A stretch of DNA of 64,000 bases from Oscillospiraceae bacterium (lineage in GTDB: Bacteria; Bacillota; Clostridia; Oscillospirales; Ruminococcaceae): NCBI GenBank assembly GCA_018380115.1, contig JAGZUF010000014.1, positions 1 through 64,000 on the forward strand, in the 5' to 3' direction. The notes below the pieces were generated by a model. It was not told the origin of the DNA, made no database searches, and saw only the letters and a program-made list of their open reading frames with translations. The translations under genes and the position numbers were made by a program. Shown piece by piece: positions 50,705 to 59,294 of this stretch. Positions within the stretch are counted from its first letter, which is position 1. Every line of letters begins with the position of its first letter.

Positions 50705-51031
50705 ATGGACATTCAACGAAAAAAGGGCGTATTGGACATATGTGTGCTGGCGGTGCTGGTGCGCGGCGCTTCGTATGGCTACAAGATAGTGAGTGATGTT
50801 TCCAGATGTATTGAGATCAGCGGGTCTACGCTGTATCCCATCCTGCGCCGGCTGGAGGGGGCGGGGTGCGTCACCACTTACCAGCAGGCGCACAATGGCC
50901 GAATGAGAAAATACTATGCTATCACAGAGGCCGGCATGGGAAGAATACAGAAATTTCTGGCAGAATGGCAGGAAATGCGCAGAATTTATCATTTCATCGA
51001 ACAAAACAGCGGGGAGGAAAAGCGAGAATGA
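50705..51031 (+). CDS. PadR-family transcription regulator
   Basis: A protein of 108 residues. The winged-helix core matches PadR: KGVLDICVLAVLVRGASYGYKIV at 6-28, then ISGSTLYPILRRLEGAGCV and the wing with YYAITEAGMGRI. GAAAGGAAA lies about ten bases before the ATG. The stop overlaps the following gene by ATGA. A palindrome covers its promoter. It probably represses itself and the repeat protein encoded next. Confidence 0.93.
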   Translation: MDIQRKKGVLDICVLAVLVRGASYGYKIVSDVSRCIEISGSTLYPILRRLEGAGCVTTYQQAHNGRMRKYYAITEAGMGRIQKFLAEWQEMRRIYHFIEQNSGEEKRE

Positions 51032-52050
51032 AGCGCGGGGAATTTTTGAAAAGGCTGCTGGACGGCCTTTCTTTCATGACTGAGGGCGAGCGCCGCAGCG
51101 TACAGGAGTATTATGAAGAAATGCTGGATGATGCGCTGGAAGAAGGCGGGCGGGAAGAGGAGGCGCTGGCAGGCTTTGGCGCGCCGGAAGAAATTGCACA
51201 GCGTATGGCGGCGGAATACGTGCCGCCAGCGCAGGCTGCTGAAAAAGCCGGCGGAAACACGGCGGCACGGCAGGATGTGAAGCTTATCAGCATATTCACT
51301 GAGGCGGCCACTGTACAACTTTCCGAGGCCGGCGTGGAAAAGCCGCAGGTGACATGGGAGAACATGGACGAGTGGGATACTATTGACGTAACGGAAGAAA
51401 ACGGCGTCCTGCGGGTGCAGCACAGCCGCAAGGCTCCGCTTCGCATCAGGGCGCTTTTTACGGTGATAAACCGGCGCATCCAGCTTGATGTGCCGTATGC
51501 ATATGCCGGTTCTGCACAGATAGAGGTGAAAAACGGCGCCATTCGGCTGGAGGGGATGAAGCATCTGGCCCAGGTAGGCTGCAATGCGCACAACGGTGCT
51601 GTGCGCGCGGCCGGCTGCGCCGCCTGTGCTCTTGCAATAGAAGCGCGCAACGGCGCGGTAAAACTGACGGCCTGCGAGGCACAGGCCCTGGCAGTACAGG
51701 CGTATAACGGCGCTGTATGCTTAGAGGCATGCACGGGCGGAAGTGTAAAGGTGCAGGGCCGCAACGGTGCTGTGCGCCTGACAGACTGCGATTTTGCACA
51801 GCTTTTGGAACTGGGCAATCAGAACGGCGCCATGCAGGTGCAGGGCGCCGGCCCGGCCGATTGTATCCGCCTGTCGAACAAAAATGGCAGCGTTACAGCC
51901 GGGGTAAATGGCAAGGAAGACGATTACAGCATCGACATCCATACAGTAAACGGACGGTGCACACCCCCGGCCTGTGTGCGCCCGAGGGCAGGCAAGACAT
52001 TGTATGCCCATACAGTGAACGGCAAGGTGGACATCCGGTTTCATGGGTGA
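51028..52050 (+). CDS. DUF1700/HAAS plus DUF4097 repeat protein
   Basis: A protein of 340 residues. Residues 1-65 match the DUF1700/HAAS domain (FLKRLLDGLSFMTEGERRSVQEYYEEMLDDA in outline, then GFGAPEEIAQRMAAEY), usual partner of PadR genes. Residues about 85-340 are DUF4097-like. There, about seven units of 19-20 residues each carry NGA(V/I) or NGS(V) (NGAIRL, NGAVRA, NGAVKL, NGAVCL, NGAVRL, NGAMQV, NGSVTA), as expected for a right-handed beta-helix or solenoid. No membrane helix connects the parts, unlike many family members. GGGGAGG precedes the ATG. Role unknown; cell-envelope stress sensing is often suggested for such modules. Confidence 0.82.
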   Translation: MKRGEFLKRLLDGLSFMTEGERRSVQEYYEEMLDDALEEGGREEEALAGFGAPEEIAQRMAAEYVPPAQAAEKAGGNTAARQDVKLISIFTEAATVQLSEAGVEKPQVTWENMDEWDTIDVTEENGVLRVQHSRKAPLRIRALFTVINRRIQLDVPYAYAGSAQIEVKNGAIRLEGMKHLAQVGCNAHNGAVRAAGCAACALAIEARNGAVKLTACEAQALAVQAYNGAVCLEACTGGSVKVQGRNGAVRLTDCDFAQLLELGNQNGAMQVQGAGPADCIRLSNKNGSVTAGVNGKEDDYSIDIHTVNGRCTPPACVRPRAGKTLYAHTVNGKVDIRFHG

Positions 52051-52357
52051 TGTGCTCTGCCGGAAGAAAAGGGCAGGGTATAAAATGCCGGGTAAGCATA
52101 AAGCGGCGCCGTTTGGCTGGGGGAACGCTGAGAGAGGCGGGCAGTCCTTTTGAGTGGCAGCAGGCTTCGGGTGCTTGCCAGCTGCACCTTCTGCGGGCAC
52201 ATCTACCGTCAAACAGGCAAACCGGCCGTTTGGCTCTGTACTCGCCAGCTCTGGCAGGCGAAGGGGAACGGCCATAGCATCCACTGTTTTCCCGCAAGGG
52301 TGAAAATTATGGCCGGAGAGGGCAGAAAAATAGAACTTGAAATTGAAGGAGGCACTT
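52051..52357. other. intergenic stretch with two hairpins, no supported gene
   Basis: Complementary blocks are visible: GCAGC near 52156 with GCTGC near 52181, and GGCCGTT (52224-52230) with AACGGCC (52267-52273), with CGCC/GGCG inside. No known RNA family was recognised, no promoter stands out, and no frame has a ribosome site until the hydrolase gene. Confidence 0.35.
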
Positions 52358-52987
52358 ATGGCGGTGAAAATTTTGGTGCACGGTTCAGGGCACAAGGCAG
52401 AAAGCTGGGATAAAACGCTCTCACATATGCAAAACAATAGGGATATCATGTGCCCTAGCCTAGCTTCTATTCTGGAGGGGAAAGAGGCCAGTTATGAAAA
52501 CCTGTATGCTTCCTTCGCCAATTACTGCGGCAGAGTGGACGGCCAGATTCATTTGTGCGGACTTTCACTGGGCGGTATTCTGGCTTTGAACTATGCTCTG
52601 GATTTTCCGGAAAAGGTGAAAACATTAGTTTTGATTGGAACACCGCACAAAATGCCGAAAGTGATGTTTGGCATTCAAAATATAATTTTTAGATTTTTAC
52701 CCAAATCGGTCTTTGAAACGATGGCATTTGATAAAAAAGACACTTTTGCGCTGGGAAGCTCTATGAAGAACCTGGATTTCAGCGACAGAGTGGGAGGGAT
52801 CAGGTGCCCTGCGCTGATCCTCTGCGGGGAGAAAGACCGCGCGAACGTGAAATCGGCGTATTACTTATCGCAGAATATTAAAAATGCGAAATTGGAAATG
52901 ATAGAAAACACGGGGCATGTTGTAAATGAAGAGAACCCGAAAGCCCTGGCAAAAATATTAAATGAATATTATTCGCAAAACCTTTGA
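52358..52987 (+). CDS. alpha/beta hydrolase
   Basis: A protein of 209 residues. The oxyanion-hole start ILVHGSGHKAESW, the nucleophile elbow GLSLGG (serine), the acid in LILCGEKDRAN and the histidine in NTGHVVNEENP give a complete Ser-Asp-His triad. The cap is short. Start ATG 52358 with AAGGAGG before it. Codon use is AT-richer than in the neighbours, so recent acquisition is possible. An esterase or lipase-like role is plausible; the substrate is unknown. It stands alone. Confidence 0.85.
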   Translation: MAVKILVHGSGHKAESWDKTLSHMQNNRDIMCPSLASILEGKEASYENLYASFANYCGRVDGQIHLCGLSLGGILALNYALDFPEKVKTLVLIGTPHKMPKVMFGIQNIIFRFLPKSVFETMAFDKKDTFALGSSMKNLDFSDRVGGIRCPALILCGEKDRANVKSAYYLSQNIKNAKLEMIENTGHVVNEENPKALAKILNEYYSQNL

Positions 52988-53149
52988 GTGGGCCTGACGG
53001 AAAGCGCCGGAGCCATAGCATAAGGGCGGCGGTAAACTTCCCGGACTGTGCGCGCACTAGTTCCCCACGGCGGATGCGGCCTTTATACTTTGCAGGTGAA
53101 ATCAGCATTCCTCAGGTATCACCCGGCGCCTGCGGTGCGAAAAAGAAAA

Positions 53150-53185
53150 GCAGGGCGGTACGGCCGAAAGGCTGTGCCACCCTGC
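53150..53185 (-). terminator. terminator of the marR gene
   Basis: GCAGGG-C-GGTACGGC (53150-53164) pairs with the block 53171-53185 with one mismatch and a G-U pair; on the minus strand TTTTCTTTTTC follows. Confidence 0.75.
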
Positions 53186-53238
53186 GATGATTGCTCACAC
53201 TTTCTTAAAGGGCCCTGCGGGAACCGCCCTTTGCCATA

Positions 53239-53700
53239 TCACGGCGAGAGCTGACCGCGCATCAATTCCGTCTTAGCCTGCAGCACACGGTAGAAGCTGG
53301 CGAGCTCCTGTACGGAAAACTGTGTTTCCAGCAGATGCAGGGCCTTTTTCAACTCCCTCAGGTCGTATTCACTGTGCGCCTGCGTCACAGCAAGGCCGTG
53401 CGGCGTCAGAAAAAGCGCAACATTCTTCCCGCATGCCTTGCGTTCCAGCAAACCTTTTGCCGTCAGCTTTGCCAGCAGCTGAGACATGGCCCCTTTCGTG
53501 CGGCAGGTGCGTGCGGCCAGGGCAAGCACGGTAATGCCCGGCTCGCCCCCCACTTCGGCAAGCGCATGCACCTCTGCGTGGGTGAGAAGGTCGCCTGTGC
53601 CGTAATCGCGCCGCCCGGCACTGTACCGTTCCTCCACCATGGCGGATTCATATTCAATACGCGCCATCTCAGAGAGGGTAAAGGGGTAAGATGAATTCAT
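53239..53700 (-). CDS. MarR-family transcription regulator
   Basis: A protein of 153 residues. The winged helix covers about 40-110: LTHAEVHALAEVGGEPGITVLALAARTCRTKGAMSQLLAKL in outline, then the wing GKNVALFLTPHG. Start ATG 53700 with AAAGGAGG. It lies 13 bases downstream of the flavoenzyme gene in the same operon and very likely represses it through the palindrome at 55787-55803, responding to the enzyme's substrate. Confidence 0.9.
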   Translation of the reverse strand: MNSSYPFTLSEMARIEYESAMVEERYSAGRRDYGTGDLLTHAEVHALAEVGGEPGITVLALAARTCRTKGAMSQLLAKLTAKGLLERKACGKNVALFLTPHGLAVTQAHSEYDLRELKKALHLLETQFSVQELASFYRVLQAKTELMRGQLSP

Positions 53701-53713
53701 AATGCCTCCTTTT

Positions 53714-55756
53714 TCATACCTGCTGTGCCGCAAAATATCCGGTGAGTGCCGTGTCCAGCAGGGTGCCTGCTTTCATACAGTCCCCAATGGGAATAACTTC
53801 AATGCCAAGGGCCTCATATTGTGCTGCGGCCTCTGGCTGGCCTTGGAAACCGGTGGCAAACAGCACTGTATCGGCAGCCAGCAGTTTTTCTGTGCCGTCC
53901 GCTGTGCGTATAACAGCGCCTTTCTGCGTCACGCGAACGCAGGCGGCGTTTGTGTGAATATGCACGCGGTTCGTCTCCGGGCAGGCATACAGGTGCTTAT
54001 ATTTGAGAGAAAGCTCATGAGTGAGGAAGTATTCTGTATAGTAGGCCTCGTCCGGCATATCCACCATATCGGCCAACAGGCGGCCTCGGAGCTCAACAAG
54101 CTCCACACGCTTGCCCAGGCTTTGCAGGTATACGGCGAATTCACAGCCCACCGCGCCGCCGCCGATAACGGCCACTGTTTCGCCGAATGTATGCCCGTCA
54201 AAAGCTTCGGCAGCATGGAACACATTAACACCTGCCTCGACAGGAATGCCGGGAATAAACGGTTTTGCGCCCAGCGCCAGCACAACGGCATCGAACCCGC
54301 CTGCCTGCTGTAAAAGGGCGGGCGAGGCCTTTGTGCCAAGACATAGCTTGATATTCGCTTGGCTGCGCACCATATGCTCCAGATAGCTGCGGTAGCAGGC
54401 GATGTCGTGCTTAAAGGGAATATGGGCCGCGTATTCCAACAGGCCGCCCAGCCTTTTGTTTTGTTCAAACAGAGTGACTGTGTGGCCCTTTTGGGCCAGT
54501 TCAAGGGCCGCCTGCATTCCGGCAGGGCCGCCGCCCACCACGGCAACATGCTTGGAATGGAAGGAAAGCTGGCCCGGCGACAACGGGTGAGGAAAACGCC
54601 GGCGGGGGTTCACTGTGCACACACTGAGACCGGACTGCGGCGGGTCTGAAAAGTGCATGCACCGCAGGCAACGTATGCAGGGGCGAATATCCTGCGCATG
54701 GCCCGCCTGTGCTTTGCGTGCCCAGTCCGGGTCTGCAATCCATGCACGTGCCATGCCCACAAAATCTGCTGTGCCATCCTGTACAAGATTTTCTGCCATG
54801 TCCGGCGTGCCAATGCCTCCTATCGTCTCTGTCAGCACGCCTGTTTCTGCGCGCACACGGCGGGCAAGATAGGTGTTGCAGCCGCGCTCCATATATTGCA
54901 GGGGAAAGGTAAAGCCGGAGGTGGATACATCCCGAATGCGCCCTGCTGAACACTGAACAATGTCGACATAAGGGGCAATAAGGCGCACGGTCTCGACCGT
55001 ATCCTCTAATGTGATGCCGCCGGGAGCAAGCTCAGATGCGCTGAGGCGTACCTCGATGAGCATATCCTCGCCCACCTCATGCCGGATGCGCTTCAGCACC
55101 ATGCACAAGAAACGCGCGCGGTTTTGCACACTGCCGCCATAGGCATCTGTGCGCCGGTTGTCAAGCGGCGAGAGAAAAGCCCCCAGCAACCAGTCGTGCC
55201 CTGCATGCACATTTACAATATCAAACCCGCCGCGCTTGCCGATTAATGCGGCGTTGGCGAAATATCCGGCCACCTCCTCCATATCCTTTTCATCCATGGC
55301 CTTTACGGGCAGGGGGCCTTCGGCTGTTTCTGCCGTTTCTTCGCTGGGCCAGAGAAGGGGTGTGCCGGGTGTTACAGGGGTGCAGAACATGCCGCCATGG
55401 TTCAGCTCTATACTGGCCAGCGCGCCGTAGGAATGAATCATATCCGTCATCATGTGCATCACGGGCAGGGTGTGCTCATGAAAACTGTGCGTGCTGAAAA
55501 AATTGAACAGCTCGGCATTATTGCCAAGGTAATACCGCGGGTCTACCCCAAGATGACCGGTGTTTACGATGCCGGCCCCGCCGCGGGCCAGTGCACCGAA
55601 ATATTGCACCGCGGTCTCTGTAAAATTGGAATAGCCGCCTTCACCGCAGCGGAACATATTTGGCCCGCAGTGCGGCGCACTGACAATGCGGTTTTTGATG
55701 CGTTTGCCGCGCACGGTGATAGGTGAGAATAAGTGCGGATAATATGGGTTTGCCAT
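53714..55756 (-). CDS. enoate/2,4-dienoyl-CoA reductase-type flavin iron-sulfur oxidoreductase
   Basis: A protein of 680 residues in the family of 2,4-dienoyl-CoA reductase, 2-enoate reductase and BaiCD/BaiH. Residues 1-370 form an old-yellow-enzyme barrel (FMN; HDWLLGAFLSP with active-site region). CIRCLRC near 385-391 plus a cysteine 14 residues on gives a TMADH-like 4Fe-4S site. From about 420 (VAVVGGGPAGMQAALELA) an FAD domain follows, and VAVIGGGAVGCEFAVYL near 550 binds NAD(P)H. It should reduce an alpha,beta-unsaturated acid, CoA ester or bile-acid-like enone. Start is taken at 55756 (ATG doublet, AGGAGG 8 bases before). It is first gene of an operon with MarR. Confidence 0.9.
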   Translation of the reverse strand: MANPYYPHLFSPITVRGKRIKNRIVSAPHCGPNMFRCGEGGYSNFTETAVQYFGALARGGAGIVNTGHLGVDPRYYLGNNAELFNFFSTHSFHEHTLPVMHMMTDMIHSYGALASIELNHGGMFCTPVTPGTPLLWPSEETAETAEGPLPVKAMDEKDMEEVAGYFANAALIGKRGGFDIVNVHAGHDWLLGAFLSPLDNRRTDAYGGSVQNRARFLCMVLKRIRHEVGEDMLIEVRLSASELAPGGITLEDTVETVRLIAPYVDIVQCSAGRIRDVSTSGFTFPLQYMERGCNTYLARRVRAETGVLTETIGGIGTPDMAENLVQDGTADFVGMARAWIADPDWARKAQAGHAQDIRPCIRCLRCMHFSDPPQSGLSVCTVNPRRRFPHPLSPGQLSFHSKHVAVVGGGPAGMQAALELAQKGHTVTLFEQNKRLGGLLEYAAHIPFKHDIACYRSYLEHMVRSQANIKLCLGTKASPALLQQAGGFDAVVLALGAKPFIPGIPVEAGVNVFHAAEAFDGHTFGETVAVIGGGAVGCEFAVYLQSLGKRVELVELRGRLLADMVDMPDEAYYTEYFLTHELSLKYKHLYACPETNRVHIHTNAACVRVTQKGAVIRTADGTEKLLAADTVLFATGFQGQPEAAAQYEALGIEVIPIGDCMKAGTLLDTALTGYFAAQQV

Positions 55757-55786
55757 CATGTCATCCTCCTGCCTTGTTAATAGTAT

Positions 55787-55803
55787 AGTTTCGAAACGAA
55801 ACT
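55787..55803 (-). promoter_or_regulatory. MarR-type operator over the oxidoreductase promoter
   Basis: AGTTTCG-AAA-CGAAACT (55787-55803) is a perfect 7-bp-arm palindrome. It overlaps the spacer of a minus-strand promoter whose -10 TATACT is at 55787-55782. The MarR encoded in the same operon is the obvious binder. Confidence 0.75.
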
Positions 55804-55859
55804 GTGTTTGCAGTATAGCATGCTTTCCCTGGAAAAGCAAGCATGCTGTTTAGGGTTCG

Positions 55860-56330
55860 GCCGTATTTACGGTGCGCCTGCCCTTTTCATCACCCCTTCT
55901 CTTTAGACTTCTTTCCGCCATTTTCAGCATCTTCCATTTGGCAATATATTGACACAAAACCGCATTTCTGAGGCTGAAATTCAGGTGTTCGGCAGCGTCG
56001 GGGCAAAAAGCTGTCATGGCCGGGAAACCCATGCTGTGTGGGGCTGTATCTGTACAAGCCGCGGTAATAAAAACCGTCCAGCCTGTAGGCCGCAAGACAG
56101 CAGGATGGTTTTCAAGGCAAAATGGGCTGTGCCCAGCGGCCCTTCAGCGGTAAGAACATCTTGCGTTTTATTCTTTTGTTCTGTCTCATCCCAACTGTTT
56201 CGGGGTGCATTGGCCTTGCAGCCCACCCATAGCGGAAAAATTCCCGGCAGAATTTTTAAGCAGGCCGCCCGTTTGTGAAGCGAAGGCGGCGTGGCTGTCT
56301 TCGGCTGTCGCCCCGGCGGCATTGCACAGC
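55860..56330. other. long non-coding or degenerate stretch
   Basis: About 470 bases without a gene that has a ribosome site and family match. A 102-codon minus-strand frame (56322-56014) has no recognisable domain and is probably chance. A decayed gene is possible. Confidence 0.35.
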
Positions 56331-56332
56331 AT

Positions 56333-56375
56333 AAAAAGCCCGGCGAGCCGCCTGTTCAGCTTCGCCGGGCTTTTT
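56333..56375. terminator. bidirectional terminator downstream of the FAD oxidoreductase gene
   Basis: AAAAAGCCCGGCGA (56333-56346) pairs perfectly with TCGCCGGGCTTTTT (56362-56375) around a 15-base loop; U-runs on both strands. Confidence 0.85.
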
Positions 56376-56506
56376 TGAATGTATCAGGTGCACCAAATCG
56401 TTTGTTTGAAACCGATGCTTTTGCGTCAGCAAGCCTTTTTAACAGCTTATGGCCTGCCGAAGCAGCACATTTCCTTCGTTTTATTTCGCTGCCAGGCAAG
56501 CTATCT

Positions 56507-57883
56507 TCAGCTTTCCCGAAGAATTTTGTCTGCCACATACAGGCCGTGTGCTGCAGCCTGGCTGAGCGAGCGTGTGAAGCCTGTGCCGTCGCCCACGGCA
56601 TAGATATGCTTGCAGCCATCCAGAGCAAAGTCTTCACATGCGGGCCTTGCGGAATAATATTTGCACTCCACACCGTATAGCAGCGTATCGTGGTTCATCG
56701 TGCCCGGGGCTATTTTATCCAGTGCCGCCAGTGTTTCTACGATATTGTCCAGCTGGCGCTTTGGCAGGCAGAGGCTCAAATCACCCGGCACAGCGTTCAG
56801 CGTGGGGCGCACGGTGCTTTGCGCAAGGCGTTTGGCGTCTGTGCGGCGGCCCGCCAGAAGGTCGCCAAGACGCTGCACCAAAACGCTGCCGCCGCTGATG
56901 AGGTTGGCAAGCCCCGCCACGCTGCGCGCATATTCGATGGGTTCTTTGAAGGGCTCGGTAAAGCGGATGGTGGAAAGAAGGGCGAAATTTGAATTTTGGC
57001 TTTTTTTCGCCTCATCTACATAAGCATGTCCGTTTACAGTAAGCACGCCCGCCGTGTTTTCCACCACTACATGCCCGCGCTCATTAAAGCAGAACATGCG
57101 CGTCACGTCGCCATACTGCTTGGAGCGATACCATATTTTCGGCTCGTAAATTTTTTTCGAAAAATCCTCCCAAAGAATACTGGGAAGCTCTACGCGCACG
57201 CCGATATCAACCTGGTTATTTTGCAGGGGAATGCCGTTTTGCGCGCACCATTGGGAAAAATAACGGCTGCCGCTTCGGCCCACAGCCCATACGATATGCG
57301 CGGCGCTGAGCTGCCCGTTTCCGGCGGCGTTTTCATAATGCACGGTGTGGGATGCTTTTTCCACATCCGTTACGTTCGTATCGGTGAGAATGGTGACATG
57401 CCCTTTCAAAAACTGCGCCATTTTTCGCATGGTGTCAAAGTTGGCGTCTGTGCCCAGATGCTTCAGCTGGGCCTGAGACATGTGAAGGTCGAAGGCGAGG
57501 CATTTTTTCTTCAGCTCGTCCGAAGGCATAAAGCGCTCGGCAGGCGCCCCGAAATGCTGCAGAATGTCATCCGCCTGTTCGATATAATCCAGCACAGCCT
57601 CCGGCTTCAAAAACTCCGGCAGCCAGCCGCCGTATTCTGTGGAGATAACATATTTCCCGTCGGAAAAAGCCCCCGCCCCAGCCAGACCCTCCATAATTGA
57701 GCAGGAGGGGCATTTAATACAATGGCCCGCCTTTCCGGCCACGATGGGGCAGGCACGCTTTTCGATGTCGTGCCCTTTTTCGAACAGTACCACCGACATT
57801 CCGGGCGCCTGCGTACAAAGCCGGTAAGCACACATCAGGCCGCCAATGCCGCCGCCAATGATAGCGGTGTCAAAGTGCTTCAT
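56507..57883 (-). CDS. FAD-dependent oxidoreductase (COG2509-like)
   Basis: A protein of 458 residues. FAD is bound at IIGGGIGGLMCAYRL (about 8-22) and again at the C-terminal HIYAVGDGTGFTRSLSQAA (about 430-448). A cysteine-rich stretch HCIKCPSCSIMEGLAGAGAFSDGK (in outline, near 55-75) marks the uncharacterised COG2509 group of NAD(P)/FAD proteins in Clostridia. No partner is obvious. Start ATG 57883 with AGGAAGGGA. It is 36 bases after the GT4 gene in the same direction and may be co-transcribed. Confidence 0.85.
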   Translation of the reverse strand: MKHFDTAIIGGGIGGLMCAYRLCTQAPGMSVVLFEKGHDIEKRACPIVAGKAGHCIKCPSCSIMEGLAGAGAFSDGKYVISTEYGGWLPEFLKPEAVLDYIEQADDILQHFGAPAERFMPSDELKKKCLAFDLHMSQAQLKHLGTDANFDTMRKMAQFLKGHVTILTDTNVTDVEKASHTVHYENAAGNGQLSAAHIVWAVGRSGSRYFSQWCAQNGIPLQNNQVDIGVRVELPSILWEDFSKKIYEPKIWYRSKQYGDVTRMFCFNERGHVVVENTAGVLTVNGHAYVDEAKKSQNSNFALLSTIRFTEPFKEPIEYARSVAGLANLISGGSVLVQRLGDLLAGRRTDAKRLAQSTVRPTLNAVPGDLSLCLPKRQLDNIVETLAALDKIAPGTMNHDTLLYGVECKYYSARPACEDFALDGCKHIYAVGDGTGFTRSLSQAAAHGLYVADKILRES

Positions 57884-57919
57884 CTTATTTCCCTTCCTCA
57901 TTTTCGCTGCTTTCCAGCG

Positions 57920-59098
57920 TTATTTTCCGCTGTATTCTGCTGCGGCGCGCTGGTATACGTCCAACACGCGGCGCGCAAATTCTTCTTTGCCATACTTTCG
58001 GCTTTCTGCCTCCACGCCGGCACGCCTTGCGGCTTTCTGCACCACAGAAAGGGCCGCCTGTTCGCGGCAGAGCGCCGCGAACTCTTCCCTGGTAGAGAAA
58101 AAACCGCCGCTCACACCCGGCGTGATTTGGTCTTTGTTATATAAATCCAGCCGCTGCAGCACGTACAGCCCGCTGGCCATTGCCTCCAGCATGGAGATGG
58201 AATTCATTTCTGAAAGGGAGGCCGTTGCAAAAGCATCGCATGCATGATAATAGGGGGGCAGGGCAGCTTGTTCTATACGCCCAAGCAGGCGCACCTGTTC
58301 TGCCGCATGATACTGCCGCACAAGCCCTTCCAGCTTTTGGTGCTCCGGCCCTTCGCCGATGATAAACAGTTTGAAGCGGGCGTCGCCGCCGAAGCTTTCA
58401 CAGAACCAGCTTATCAGCACGTCCAGACTCTTTTCACCGCCCAGACGGCCTACAAAGCACAGGGCCGTATCGCCTGCGCGAATGCCAAGCTCGGCACGCA
58501 CTTTGTCCACCTGCTGCCGGCTGACATTTTTAGCAAGAAAGGCAGATGTGTCTACGATGTTGGGTATCACGTTCACATGGCGTTCCACTCCGCAGCGGCG
58601 CAGGTATTCTACCACCTTCAGGGAAGGGCCTATCACTTCCGTAGCCTTATTGGCCATTTTACGGATATACAGGTGCGCGGCCGGCTTCATCATTTTCTGG
58701 CCAGCCTTGTGCTTTGCCACATAGAACAAATAATCGTCATACATGGTGTGCAGGGTATATACCACCGGCTTTTTCAGTTTCCGGGCTGCAAACTGGCCAA
58801 ACAGGCCCATAGTGAACTCTGTATGGATATGAAGGATATCCGGCCCGAACTCTTTTACCACGCGAAGGCGTTTCAGGTTCAGCGGGTTGGCGATGCCGTA
58901 GCCGTAAATGCGCTTCAGCGGGATGGCAGGGCAGTACAGCACGCCGCCCTTTACATAGTGTTCGGTGCATTTTGGGTCCAGCGTGACGATAAGCACCTCA
59001 TGCCCGTGTGCCTCCAGCACCTGGCGTAGGGTTTCGATATGGGTGACAACACCGCTGATATAAGGAAAGTAATATTCTGCAAAAATGGCAATTTTCAT
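57920..59098 (-). CDS. GT4 glycosyltransferase
   Basis: A protein of 392 residues with the GT-B fold. The N-terminal line MKIAIFAEYYFPYISGVVTH and the C-terminal EMNSISMLEAMASG, with the E-x7-E motif of retaining GT4 enzymes, are clear, as is LCFVGRLGGEKSLDVLI. It resembles the mono-glucosyl-diacylglycerol synthase branch that makes glycolipid anchors, which would fit the LtaS-like enzyme in this window; this is inference. GGGAGG precedes the ATG at 59098. It is divergent from hprK. Confidence 0.88.
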   Translation of the reverse strand: MKIAIFAEYYFPYISGVVTHIETLRQVLEAHGHEVLIVTLDPKCTEHYVKGGVLYCPAIPLKRIYGYGIANPLNLKRLRVVKEFGPDILHIHTEFTMGLFGQFAARKLKKPVVYTLHTMYDDYLFYVAKHKAGQKMMKPAAHLYIRKMANKATEVIGPSLKVVEYLRRCGVERHVNVIPNIVDTSAFLAKNVSRQQVDKVRAELGIRAGDTALCFVGRLGGEKSLDVLISWFCESFGGDARFKLFIIGEGPEHQKLEGLVRQYHAAEQVRLLGRIEQAALPPYYHACDAFATASLSEMNSISMLEAMASGLYVLQRLDLYNKDQITPGVSGGFFSTREEFAALCREQAALSVVQKAARRAGVEAESRKYGKEEFARRVLDVYQRAAAEYSGK

Positions 59099-59196
59099 GG
59101 TAAGTCCTCCCACATTTGATGTTGCCAGGGCCGCATACAATATTAGTATACCAGTTATTTTCCACAAATAAAAGGGCGGGGGTACGAAAAACAAAA

Positions 59197-59225
59197 TTGA
59201 TATCTTTCCGATGTTATACTATAAT
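59197..59225 (+). promoter_or_regulatory. hprK promoter
   Basis: TTGATA (59197-59202), 17-base spacer, consensus TATAAT (59220-59225), about 70 bases before the hprK start. Confidence 0.75.
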
Positions 59226-59294
59226 AGAATAGATATAAAATGCCCTGGCGGCAAATGCCTTTATGAATTATGAAACGAGGAAGGAGCCGTTTGC

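Noticed and set aside
52110..52160. TPP-riboswitch-like CTGAGA in the gap before the alpha/beta hydrolase
   Set aside because: The remaining conserved TPP blocks (ACCC, CTGATCTGG) are absent and the gene is not a thiamine gene.
56014..56322. 102-codon minus-strand frame
   Set aside because: No ribosome site, no family, atypical composition.
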